DNA of 43,670 nt, taken from a virus. The translations under genes were made by a program, and so were the position numbers. The DNA is taken from IMG/VR virus record IMGVR_UViG_3300025674_000091, positions 1 to 43,670 of that record. One strand, 5' to 3'. This document shows positions 15,946 to 23,817 of the stretch, one piece after another (position 1 is the first letter of the stretch; each line of letters opens with the position of its first letter). The notes under the pieces are model-generated. The model was not told where the DNA came from. It searched no databases and saw nothing but the letters and a program-made list of their open reading frames with translations.

Positions 15946-16566
15946 GTGGCGCAGTTAACTCCTAACGAACTTGAGCAGATTCAGTCGTATCTAGCTCAAA
16001 ACGGTGTAGTTTTTCAGCCCACGACCACTGACGCCACAAAGCGTGAGGTAATTTACGCTGCGGTTAATCAACTAACACGTAACCCGGCACAGGTTTTCGG
16101 TTATGCGTTAGATGACTTTAACTTTAGTCGTGTAGCTTACCATTTAGCATACAATATCGCTACAGTTCCTGCTGGTGACTACGCAAGGCTTCTGGAAGCT
16201 TGCAACAGCATCCCAAGTGAGTTCTATTACGACAAAATTGTTCAACAGATTGAGCGTTGCGAAGAAGCTGAGCGTCTAACTGAACTGGCTCAAGGTCGCG
16301 CCACGAGTCGCCAAGAAACGATTCTTGGTGATGTCTCTCGTTCAATCAGTATTCAAGATAAACGTGAAGTTACTCGCGTCTGGCGCGAGAACTACCACTA
16401 TGAATGTGACCGGCTCGCTCAGATGTTGTATGTGCCTAACTATCGCGACCCCGTGGCTTCTCGGTATCGCTTTGAGCGGAGTGGTGGTGAATTCATTCAA
16501 GCAATTCCTGGACCGCCTGACGTTTCACGTTCTGACAGGCTCTACTTCTACGCAAATTGGCGTTAA
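15946..16566 (+). CDS. Hypothetical neck/connector-type protein
   Basis: The gene encodes 206 residues from a GTG start (VAQLTPNELEQIQSYLAQNG). It is mostly helical in the first 130 residues, then has a Tyr/Arg-rich C-terminus (NYHYECDRLAQMLYVPNYRD). The gene order (capsid, HhH protein, this protein) and the length suit a head completion or adaptor protein, but there is no sequence motif to confirm it. Confidence 0.65.
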   Translation: MAQLTPNELEQIQSYLAQNGVVFQPTTTDATKREVIYAAVNQLTRNPAQVFGYALDDFNFSRVAYHLAYNIATVPAGDYARLLEACNSIPSEFYYDKIVQQIERCEEAERLTELAQGRATSRQETILGDVSRSISIQDKREVTRVWRENYHYECDRLAQMLYVPNYRDPVASRYRFERSGGEFIQAIPGPPDVSRSDRLYFYANWR

Positions 16567-16598
16567 ACTGGCACTATTGACTTAGAGCTTTAGCGGTA

Positions 16599-18407
16599 AT
16601 GGGTGTTATTAAAGATTTAGTCTGGGACGTGGTTCAGCAAGGTGGCCAAGCACTCGCTAGGCGTTTACTACCGCAGATTTTGCCTCTCACCGAAATGACC
16701 GGTGGCGTACTTCAGAAGGCAGCACGACAGTCAGCTGTAGACACTGGCCTCTTGAAACCTTTAGATGCCTTTCCCTCTGTTGTCTCGCAGAGGGGTATGA
16801 ACCAGGGTCTTTTAGGTACTCTCGATGTTCCTACAAAGATTCCCGGACAGGCACCTAAGCCTGCTTGGCCGGGTGCTCGCGAGTTTCCCGCTGGTAGCCG
16901 CGCTACTAGTTTTCTCCCTCAGCCTTATCAAGGTCCTCGCACCCGTGGCGGAGCGCTCGCTCCTCGTATGGAGGCTCCTTCGGCTCCGCGACCCGCTGTC
17001 GACTTTACCGAGGATCTGATTACGCCCTCGATGCCGACGCCTTCTGCCCCTCGTGTTGCTGAGGAGCTCGGAGGCGATCTGCCCCTCCGTCAGCGTGCTG
17101 GAGCTGAGGCACTTACTGAATACACAACTTCTAAAGGTGCCGTCCGTCAACCAGGCACCAAACTTGGCGGTCAGCCTTACAGCGGCAAACCATACGCTAC
17201 GGAGGGGAATATTGAAGCAGCCCGCGCAGCGGCATCGCCCGAGTTGAGTCCCTCGAGTTTTTTACGAGAGGGTCGCCCTTTTGCTGGGGAGGAGCTCGGT
17301 CGGAGCATGTTCCTGGATGAAGGGTTCCCCGATATGTTTACGGGTGAGTACCGGATCGACCCGGAGCTCCTGCGTCGACTCCCTCCTGAGGCTGTAGAGC
17401 GCTTTGTTCGGATGGGGCGCCAGCAGACTCCCGAAATGAGTCCAGGCATTCGCGCCGCCTTTGGTGTAGACGCTGGTCCTGCACCCGTGGATCTTGCTTC
17501 CGACCGTGCTTTCGAGCTTGCTCGAGGTCTTCGCAACTCGGCAGCAGGAGCCCGCACTCTCGATCTTTCCGGCATCGACCCGAGAGTTTTACTTGCCTTC
17601 GGAGGGGGAGCCTCTGCTGCGGCGTTAGGCCTTGACCTGGCGATGAGCGACCGTGGCAAAGAGGGCAGCGCTCGTGTCGGTAAAGTCCCTACCACCGCAC
17701 AAGCTCCTGAGGCTTCCGGCGCCGACCGTGTTTTAGATCTTGCTCAACTTATCCTTAACTCGCCAGCAGGAGCCAACATCGACCCTAGGAAACTGTTTAC
17801 TGAGGACAACGGCGCTCCTTTGGCTCCTGTAGGAATTCCTCAGGGGGATGTTCCTTCTTCTGCTAATGCCATGACCACCTCGGGCGGTATCGAAAAGAAT
17901 AGTGCTGAACTGGCTGCACTGGCTCAAGCTAATCCTGCTGCGGCTGCTGCGGCTCGAATGCTTGCACCCATGAGCCCTGAGAAGTATTCGTCTCCTCGCG
18001 AATATTTTGCCGCTCGTGAGGCCTACGCGAATAAGCCTGCTGTTAGAGATGCTCTTGCTGCTTTCGCCGGATCTACTGCTTCTAGCCCCGAGATGGCAAC
18101 CAACCTGCAGCAGTGGGCGCAAGCGAATCCCGCTTTGGCCTATGAACTTCAGCGTCGTGCTTTGGCTAATCCCGCAGCTAATCAACAGAGCGCTGAATCT
18201 GTAACTACTTCAGCTATTGACACCCCTCTCGGTTCTGACAACCAAGCAAACGCCGTGGGTAATGCTCAAGCTGTTGGCGCCGCTGCGGTCGCACCGACTC
18301 AAGGTAATTTCGATATGGCTGCTGCTACTAGCATCCAACAGAAACCCCATTTACAGCTTACCCAGCGGTTAATTAACCAAGCTCGTCAAAGGGCTGGGCT
18401 TTTTTGA
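16599..18407 (+). CDS. Large low-complexity virion protein
   Basis: The gene encodes 602 residues. A short amphipathic N-terminus (IKDLVWDVVQQGGQALARRL) is followed by ~250 Pro/Gly/Ala/Arg-rich, probably disordered residues. A hydrophobic stretch follows near 330-345 (LLAFGGGASAAALGLDLA), then an Ala/Asn/Pro-rich helical C-terminus with repeated ANPA units (AQANPAAAAAA, AQANPALAYEL, ALANPAANQQS). This looks like an internal or ejected virion protein. A TTAGAGC hexamer lies 10 bases upstream. No enzymatic motif. Confidence 0.7.
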   Translation: MGVIKDLVWDVVQQGGQALARRLLPQILPLTEMTGGVLQKAARQSAVDTGLLKPLDAFPSVVSQRGMNQGLLGTLDVPTKIPGQAPKPAWPGAREFPAGSRATSFLPQPYQGPRTRGGALAPRMEAPSAPRPAVDFTEDLITPSMPTPSAPRVAEELGGDLPLRQRAGAEALTEYTTSKGAVRQPGTKLGGQPYSGKPYATEGNIEAARAAASPELSPSSFLREGRPFAGEELGRSMFLDEGFPDMFTGEYRIDPELLRRLPPEAVERFVRMGRQQTPEMSPGIRAAFGVDAGPAPVDLASDRAFELARGLRNSAAGARTLDLSGIDPRVLLAFGGGASAAALGLDLAMSDRGKEGSARVGKVPTTAQAPEASGADRVLDLAQLILNSPAGANIDPRKLFTEDNGAPLAPVGIPQGDVPSSANAMTTSGGIEKNSAELAALAQANPAAAAAARMLAPMSPEKYSSPREYFAAREAYANKPAVRDALAAFAGSTASSPEMATNLQQWAQANPALAYELQRRALANPAANQQSAESVTTSAIDTPLGSDNQANAVGNAQAVGAAAVAPTQGNFDMAAATSIQQKPHLQLTQRLINQARQRAGLF

Positions 18408-18436
18408 ATTAAACTAGAGCTAACGGAGTACGTTTA

Positions 18437-18853
18437 ATGGCAGGTCCTATCTACGGTCAAGGTTACGCTCCGGGGGTCGCAATGACCACGACCCCTCCCG
18501 GAGTGGCTGCTCAAGGCGGTGGGCTTCTTGGTGATCTAGCGACCGTTGTCGAGGGCGCTGCCGATATCTTTAGGGGCGTTAAAGGAATGCCTCTTCGTTT
18601 CCAACCGGCTAACCAACGTCGGATGGCAGCCCAGGCTTTGGGTCAGTACTTGATGGATCGGGACAAGAGGGCAGACGAAGCTAAAGAAGCTGAAGAAGCG
18701 ACACCGGAAGAACCCAAGGGTGATTTCGAGAAAGTCGGAGAGGATTTCTTGAGAAAAGGAATGCAAGAGAAGTTTGCAGAGCTTTTTGCTAATCCTGAAG
18801 TTCTGCTGAGCTTTCCCGAGGCATTTGAGGCGACTAAGGGTAACCTCTTTTAA
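18437..18853 (+). CDS. Hypothetical protein, small virion-type
   Basis: The gene encodes 138 residues. The Gly/Pro/Thr-rich start (YGQGYAPGVAMTTTPPGVAA) is followed by a Leu/Val helix (GGLLGDLATVVEGAADIFRG), then a highly charged Glu/Lys stretch (KRADEAKEAEEATPEEPKG). It contains the residues NPEVLLSFPEAF, which echo the NPA units of the preceding large protein. A function in the same virion complex is a guess. A good GGAG site precedes the ATG. Confidence 0.65.
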   Translation: MAGPIYGQGYAPGVAMTTTPPGVAAQGGGLLGDLATVVEGAADIFRGVKGMPLRFQPANQRRMAAQALGQYLMDRDKRADEAKEAEEATPEEPKGDFEKVGEDFLRKGMQEKFAELFANPEVLLSFPEAFEATKGNLF

Positions 18854-18891
18854 TAACTTTTTGCTCCTCCGTCCTTAAGCAGGTTTAAGCC

Positions 18892-19449
18892 ATGGCCTCG
18901 ACTTCAACTAACAAACAACCATTGATGGTTGATCGTCCCTTTCTCCGGGGCGCCAAGATTAATAATGGTTCGTCCATCACCGCTGATCCCAGCAACCCTG
19001 AGTTCGGCAACTTGATCCAACTTGTCCGAGTTGGTGATATTCCTTCCGAGGACGGTGCTCTTGTCGAGGACATCTTCGTTGTTTCTAATGAAGGTTATCC
19101 CAACGACGCCGGGGTCCGTAGTGCAGCCTTTGGTGTCTACGTCTATGCACCTAACCAGGCAGCTCCTTCAACTTCGGCATCCTTGATGGTCGGAAAGTTT
19201 GAAGTCGGTCTTTCTGGTGATACCGAAGGGCTGATTCAGCGCGTTGAGCTCCCTGCGACCGTGGCTCCCACACCTCAGACAGGCGATACCAACTTAATTC
19301 GCCCGATCGAGGTGGGTAAATCTGAGGCTCTGTACCTGGAAAAGGGCTATATCCTCTGCATTGGCTACCTTGGCGATGGTCCTGCAGCAGTTTCCGGCGG
19401 TTTGAGTGCTTCTGGTATCTCTGTCTGGGCTCAAGGCGGTTTCTATTAA
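18892..19449 (+). CDS. Hypothetical beta-rich structural protein
   Basis: The gene encodes 185 residues, with alternating polar/hydrophobic strands (for example DGALVEDIFVVSNEGYPND, AAFGVYVYAPNQAA) and a Gly-rich C-terminus ending ISVWAQGGFY. This suggests an all-beta sandwich such as a tail or head accessory protein. It starts 38 bases after the previous stop and ends 6 bases before the next gene, in the middle of a long virion operon. Family unknown. Confidence 0.7.
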   Translation: MASTSTNKQPLMVDRPFLRGAKINNGSSITADPSNPEFGNLIQLVRVGDIPSEDGALVEDIFVVSNEGYPNDAGVRSAAFGVYVYAPNQAAPSTSASLMVGKFEVGLSGDTEGLIQRVELPATVAPTPQTGDTNLIRPIEVGKSEALYLEKGYILCIGYLGDGPAAVSGGLSASGISVWAQGGFY

Positions 19450-19455
19450 GTAAAA

Positions 19456-20997
19456 ATGCCAAAAAAAGGTGGCGACGACTTCAGCTGGGGCGGCCACCAG
19501 CCGAAGAAGTCTAAGTTCGCCTTTAAAAGTTTCGAAGGGTGTAGTTCGTCTCACCAGTTATCTCACTCTGTACCTTTCAAACGTAAATTCCGACCAGATT
19601 TCAACTTAAAAGACTTTAGTATTCTCTTTGACTACAACTACGCGTCTATGTGGACGCGCTGGAGGAGAGGTTACGAGCTTTATATGTACGCCAATCAGGC
19701 GTATGTAGGCCTTAATTACTCTTTTAGGTACTGGACTACGGGAATTGTGGGCGTTGGAGCGGCGCTTCCGGGCGTTTGCTACATGTACCCCTCGATGAAC
19801 CAGGATATGGCCATGCGTATGGTGGCCATACGTCCTAGGGATTCGTTTAACTTCCTCGATTTCGGCTATTCGATCAAATCAGTCACTCAAACTTCAGGTA
19901 CGGTCTACGCTGTAGAGCTTTCGAGTAATTTCGGTCCTCCCATCTCTTTCTTTACGGGAGAGATCCTCTCAGATCGGTTTGCTTCCGACGGTACTGAGAA
20001 AACTACTTATAACAACTACGTTGTTATTGGGGTCGGGAACGGTACTACACCGCTTGAGCCTTCTTTTGCTCCAGTTTTCAACAGCATTTTTATATCCCTT
20101 GACACCGACAATAGTTGGTCAGTCGTAGACAACGAGACTCTCCAGGCTCCGGCATCTTTACCCACTGTGGGCGATTATTTCACCACGGAGATGAGGTTCG
20201 GGTGTAACTGCCCTGATTATCTCGCTAGAGAAGACTTTAATCTCTATGAATACAGTCTCAAGCGTCGCTACCCTTACACTCTGCCTCAGGACTTAAAACC
20301 CGGTCTATATGACGCAGGTGAGGACTACTTGGCCTCGCGTGAGTCGAACTCCAGAGATTATCCAGGTTTCACAAGAGACTTCGGTTTCCTCTATGTGAAA
20401 AAGCTTTTAAATCTTCCTTCTTATACAGACGGGAATAAAGTTTACTCAGATCCTAATCTTATTTATTTTGCCCCTAGGTGGTGTAAACATATTTATGCTT
20501 CTTTCTGGGACATGCAGAATCGGTTTGGTTCGGACATGTTCCCTGAGGCGTGGTTATCTCAGCCGACTGACGAACCGATGGACGATCGGTACCGAGAGCA
20601 GTTCGAGATCAACCTAGTCAAGCAAACAACATTCGATAAACGTCAGAAGCATCTCCGTTGGTGGGAGAAGTATTCACCCTCTCAGAACACAGTGCCGGTA
20701 CACATGATGTATCCGGACATGCACCCAACGATGGTGAAGACACTGAACTTCGACACGTTGGCTTCGGGTACTACTACGCCGATGACGGCAAGTGGATTCG
20801 AGATGTTTACGATTGAGCAATACGACCCGTTTGCACCGCCAGACCCCGACATCACCCCTAAGTTGGATGGTGGCACATACGCTGATGGTGTTCTTATTAG
20901 TGGAGCTAGTCTGATCTACGACGGAGGTCAGTACGCTAATGGCGTCTTGATACCTTATCCGTCCTATCCTTCACTGATTAATGGAGGTACGTACTAA
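19456..20997 (+). CDS. Large hypothetical tail/neck protein with C-terminal DGG repeats
   Basis: The gene encodes 513 residues. It is aromatic-rich throughout, with a CNCPDYLAREDFNLYEYSLK segment near residue 255 that contains the only Cys pair (CNC). The C-terminal 60 residues contain imperfect repeats LDGGTYADGVLISG, IYDGGQYANGVLIP and LINGGTY, which look like short beta-turn repeats. A basic Trp/Arg stretch (MWTRWRRGYELYMYANQ) lies near 56-73. Such a protein could be a tail, fibre-attachment or baseplate component. No known domain was recognised. The next fibre-like gene begins two bases after its stop. Confidence 0.7.
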   Translation: MPKKGGDDFSWGGHQPKKSKFAFKSFEGCSSSHQLSHSVPFKRKFRPDFNLKDFSILFDYNYASMWTRWRRGYELYMYANQAYVGLNYSFRYWTTGIVGVGAALPGVCYMYPSMNQDMAMRMVAIRPRDSFNFLDFGYSIKSVTQTSGTVYAVELSSNFGPPISFFTGEILSDRFASDGTEKTTYNNYVVIGVGNGTTPLEPSFAPVFNSIFISLDTDNSWSVVDNETLQAPASLPTVGDYFTTEMRFGCNCPDYLAREDFNLYEYSLKRRYPYTLPQDLKPGLYDAGEDYLASRESNSRDYPGFTRDFGFLYVKKLLNLPSYTDGNKVYSDPNLIYFAPRWCKHIYASFWDMQNRFGSDMFPEAWLSQPTDEPMDDRYREQFEINLVKQTTFDKRQKHLRWWEKYSPSQNTVPVHMMYPDMHPTMVKTLNFDTLASGTTTPMTASGFEMFTIEQYDPFAPPDPDITPKLDGGTYADGVLISGASLIYDGGQYANGVLIPYPSYPSLINGGTY

Positions 20998-20999
20998 GG

Positions 21000-21539
21000 A
21001 TGGCGTCAACACCAGTAATTCTGCTCTTAAAGAGAACAGGTAACTCCTCCGACAGGCCGAATACGGCTACGGTTCAGGCCGGTGAGGCTGCTTTGAGCTT
21101 TGGTGGTGCTGACCCTGGTCTCTACTTCAAAGATTCTGCTGGTTCTATCCGCAAGATTGGGCCTAGTCATTACGCCTCTACGGCTCCTAACTCGGCTCCC
21201 GTTGGTTCAGCTGGTAACTCTGTCGGAGAGTTGTGGACAGATTCGTCCACATCAGAGTATTACCTAAGGGTTTGGACTGGTTCCGCGTGGCAGAAAGTCG
21301 GTGCCGCCTTTGCTGACACAGCCAACACAGCAAACTCAGCTACAACCGCAGGGTCGGCTGCAACCGCAACAGTTGCTAATTCCGCCATTGTCGCTTCGGG
21401 AGCTTACGTTGCTGACTTGGCCTCGGGAATCGCCGTAGTTAATTCCCTTCCCACGGCGTATACCGGAGGTCTTGTCTATCTAAACGTGGCGCCTAGTGGT
21501 CTTTATGTCTCAGCCAACGGAGGCTGGATCCTCACATAG
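21000..21539 (+). CDS. Small tail-fibre-type protein
   Basis: The gene encodes 179 residues. The N-terminus RTGNSSDRPNTATVQAGEAA and GLYFKDSAGSIRKIGP are typical of the first part of phage fibre proteins. EYYLRVWTGSAWQKVG is a small fibre motif also seen in the 29120 fibre. The middle has an Ala/Thr/Asn-rich repeat tract (ADTANTANSATTAGSAATAT) suited to a trimeric coiled stalk. It ends GLYVSANGGWILT. It overlaps the convergent Dps-like gene by 8 bases. Confidence 0.7.
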   Translation: MASTPVILLLKRTGNSSDRPNTATVQAGEAALSFGGADPGLYFKDSAGSIRKIGPSHYASTAPNSAPVGSAGNSVGELWTDSSTSEYYLRVWTGSAWQKVGAAFADTANTANSATTAGSAATATVANSAIVASGAYVADLASGIAVVNSLPTAYTGGLVYLNVAPSGLYVSANGGWILT

Positions 21540-22074
21540 AGGTCCGGAGAGTAGCCTTCAGCATCCAAGCTGATTTGAACAGGTTGCCGCAGATTGCAGC
21601 AGCGTGGTTTTCCACGTCGGGCGCACCTGTTTCCCGAGCTGCGTCCACCAGGTCTTTAGCAAGCATCCCGCCTGCCTCAAGATTTTTAGTGTAAAGAGTC
21701 AGACCTTCCTTCGCGTCGTAGGTCTTTACGGAGGGGAATTTTTTGTAAGCGTCCGTAAGGCCGCACTGACACATGGGCATCAAGTAGTCCATGCTGCGGA
21801 CGAGCTCAGAAACGATGTCGAAATCCTCGATGTGCTGCTCATACTGAGCTTTAAGGAACTCGTGGATAGCAAGGAAGTTGCTGCACTCGACGTTCAGGTG
21901 CAGAAGGTGAGCCTGGGTGTTCAGCTGGTAGAGATAAGAAGCAAAGGAGACCATCCGGAAAACAAGGTTATCCGGCGTAGCCTCCTTCGTAACAATGACC
22001 TCTTCAGTCACGATTTCTTGAGTCGGTGCCTGAGCAGCGCTCTGGAAGATATCAGCGATAGATGAAGAAGCCAT
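21532..22074 (-). CDS. Dps/ferritin-like four-helix protein
   Basis: The gene encodes 180 residues. Residues about 40-95 read LVFRMVSFASYLYQLNTQAH, LLHLNVECSNFLAIHEFLKA and EQHIEDFDIVSELVRSMD. This follows the Dps pattern H...HxN(V)...F..lH..l..qYe...D...E, with His and Asp/Glu at positions used for the ferroxidase site. Dps proteins bind iron and peroxide and often DNA. Here the C-terminal half (LVDAARETGAPDVENHAA) continues the helical bundle. It is a leftward gene inside a rightward structural block and is paired with the HTH gene behind it (9-base gap). Iron storage is an inference. Confidence 0.6.
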   Translation of the reverse strand: MASSSIADIFQSAAQAPTQEIVTEEVIVTKEATPDNLVFRMVSFASYLYQLNTQAHLLHLNVECSNFLAIHEFLKAQYEQHIEDFDIVSELVRSMDYLMPMCQCGLTDAYKKFPSVKTYDAKEGLTLYTKNLEAGGMLAKDLVDAARETGAPDVENHAAAICGNLFKSAWMLKATLRTSM

Positions 22075-22083
22075 GGCCCGTTA

Positions 22084-22344
22084 TCAGACAGCGCAAGCAG
22101 ATGCTTCTTCTACTTTAGCTTCAACAGCGCCTACTGCTTCACCCTTCAAATAATCTTGAAGTGCATCCTGATTGATGCGGTAAAGAGATTTAGCGCCGTT
22201 GGGCTGAAGATTCACGAAGATACCCTTAGGCCAACCACCAGGCTGGTTGGATTCAGTCAGAGCAATACGCTTGCGAACAAAACCTGCAGAGCAGTTAAGC
22301 AGCTCTGCGGTCTGAGCGATGGTCAGGAGCCGTGCAGTCTCCAT
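22084..22344 (-). CDS. Small helix-turn-helix (excisionase-like) DNA-binding protein
   Basis: The gene encodes 86 residues from the ATG at 22344, which has an AAGG ribosome site 7 bases upstream. An in-frame TTG at 22350 is less likely. RLLTIAQTAELLNCSAGFVRKRI matches the MerR/excisionase-type wHTH, and GWPKGIFVNLQPNGAKSLYR with DALQDYLKG fits the wing and last helix. It probably regulates the downstream Dps-like gene or acts on its own promoter. The divergent gap (22345-22478) has a TAGACT box on the plus strand. Confidence 0.75.
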   Translation of the reverse strand: METARLLTIAQTAELLNCSAGFVRKRIALTESNQPGGWPKGIFVNLQPNGAKSLYRINQDALQDYLKGEAVGAVEAKVEEASACAV

Positions 22345-22478
22345 TGGCAACCTTGAGTTAAATGTGGAGGACGCTTAGAGAGTAGCAGGAATTCTTTAGA
22401 AGTGATTAGGTGAATTTGGCTTTTAGAATTTCTTTCGTTTTGGATCCCCTAGACTAACAGCAAGACGGTCGCTCAACG

Positions 22479-22727
22479 ATGTCAATCCGAATCGCTGGGG
22501 AAGTATTCAAAGGATACAACCAGCCCCGCCGTGACTCAGACGGAGGTAAGAAGTTCGCCGTGGCTGCGAAGGAGGGCGACGAAGTGCGTCTCGTAAGATT
22601 CGGTGATCCCAACATGACTATCAAGAAACACATCCCTGAACGCCGTGAGAACTTCAGGGCTCGACATAACTGCGACAACCCCGGAAGCAAATTGAAAGCG
22701 CGTTACTGGGCATGTAAGTCATGGTAA
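22479..22727 (+). CDS. Small conserved-phage-type domain protein (FGDPNM-type)
   Basis: The gene encodes 82 residues. The segment VRLVRFGDPNMTIKKHIPER...FRARHNCDNPGSKLKARYWACKSW resembles a short domain often seen in phage proteins, either alone or at the C-terminus of longer phage proteins, with the strongly conserved FGDPNM, FRARHNCD and ARYW-CK elements. Its function is not known to me. A Zn or structural role for the two Cys is possible. It lies upstream of the NblA-like gene with a divergent leftward HTH gene behind it. Confidence 0.7.
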   Translation: MSIRIAGEVFKGYNQPRRDSDGGKKFAVAAKEGDEVRLVRFGDPNMTIKKHIPERRENFRARHNCDNPGSKLKARYWACKSW

Positions 22728-22780
22728 GCACACAATGTTTAATTTCACCGTGTAAGATGGTATAAGAGGGGACCTCGATC

Positions 22781-23014
22781 GTGGCCAAGGATCATGATCA
22801 GATTAAAGTCGGACTGACACTCGAAGACGACTTCACTCTTACGCGCATCAAGAACGCTGCTCGCTCGCTAACGGGTGAGGATCGAGATAAGTACCTCTGG
22901 AAAACTATCTTCCGCTTTGTCTGTCGGGAAAGAGCCTTCAAGTCCGTTATGGAGCAGATCGGCGTGGTTATAGATACTAATATTGATATATTCGAAGAAG
23001 TAGAAGATGCCTAG
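22781..23014 (+). CDS. nblA: NblA-like phycobilisome degradation adaptor
   Basis: The gene encodes 77 residues from a GTG start. The core GLTLEDDFTLTRIKN...FVCRERAFKSVMEQIG aligns without gaps to the NblA pattern LSLEQxF...QAxxFLxxLYxxMxxREAxYxxLLKHQWG. Leu, Leu-Glu, Phe, a helix of similar length and then R-E plus an aromatic at the same spacing are all shared. NblA proteins present phycobilisomes to the Clp protease; phage versions are known from cyanophages. The start GTG is behind a strong GAGGGG site. The C-terminal Glu/Asp tail is longer than usual. Confidence 0.65.
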   Translation: MAKDHDQIKVGLTLEDDFTLTRIKNAARSLTGEDRDKYLWKTIFRFVCRERAFKSVMEQIGVVIDTNIDIFEEVEDA

Positions 23015-23804
23015 CGGCGGTCAGATTAGCCCGAACGCACGTCGTTGGCTGGATACTATTTCGTTTGCTGAGGGTACTTGGGGAGGAAAGGCTCCTCGTT
23101 ACGCAATCACCTTCGGCTATCAACCTATTGCAGATCTGTCTAAACATCCGGATCGGGTCGTTAAGAGTGGTAGATACGCTAGTGCCGCTGCAGGTGCTTA
23201 TCAGTTCATGCCGCAAACCTGGGAGGCAGTCAGAGGTAAGTTGGGACTCCGCGATTTCGGCCCCGTATCTCAGGATTTAGGTGCGCTCGAGCTCATCCGT
23301 CAGCGAGGGGTCGACCCTGATCGCGATCCGATTACCCGTGAAACCCTCGCAAAGTTGTCCGGAGAGTGGGCTTCTATACCCACCCTCAGTGGTAAGAGCG
23401 CTTACGGGCAACCTGTTAAGTCAGCAGAACAGCTTCTGAAATTTGCTGGTAGTCCGATGAGCGTCGCTACCTCTCGAGAGGACGACAAAACCCCTGTGGA
23501 TAAGAAAAGTTCCGAGGGGCTCGGTAAAGCTTTTTACGAAGCGTTTCTTCGTAGACTTACTAAAAGGAGTGGACTAGATGCTCCCGAGATCCCTTTCGTC
23601 GCAAGGGAAATCGGGGTCGACACTCCCGTAACGAGGGAAGAAATTATTGATTTATTTAGTTCAACTAAATCTGATCGGGCGTTAGAGGACCAGCGAGCTA
23701 GGGACGCCTCCTTGGTTTTTAATCAGGTTGCCCGTAATAAGGCGATGATGCAAAAGCTTATGGAGAATGCTCAGGCATCTTTTAAAATAAATCCAATAGT
23801 GTGA
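23007..23804 (+). CDS. GH104 (lambda R-like) lytic transglycosylase, virion-associated
   Basis: The gene encodes 265 residues. Residues 12-115 follow the lambda R/GH104 pattern: RRWLDTISFAEGTWG with the catalytic Glu at 22, YQPIADLSKHPDRVVK, AAGAYQFMPQTWEAV, LRDFGPVSQDLGALELI and LAKLSGEWASIP. The extra ~110 residues (from SPMSVATSRED) are charged and helical. Located among tail genes and not next to the endolysin, it is probably a wall-opening enzyme carried on the virion. It overlaps the NblA-like gene by 8 bases. Confidence 0.85.
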   Translation: MPSGGQISPNARRWLDTISFAEGTWGGKAPRYAITFGYQPIADLSKHPDRVVKSGRYASAAAGAYQFMPQTWEAVRGKLGLRDFGPVSQDLGALELIRQRGVDPDRDPITRETLAKLSGEWASIPTLSGKSAYGQPVKSAEQLLKFAGSPMSVATSREDDKTPVDKKSSEGLGKAFYEAFLRRLTKRSGLDAPEIPFVAREIGVDTPVTREEIIDLFSSTKSDRALEDQRARDASLVFNQVARNKAMMQKLMENAQASFKINPIV

Positions 23805-23817
23805 GCGTAGTTTTACT

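Noticed and set aside
17177-17695. 172-codon antisense frame in the low-complexity virion gene
   Set aside because: Arg/Ser-rich shadow typical of the complement of Ala/Pro-rich coding DNA.
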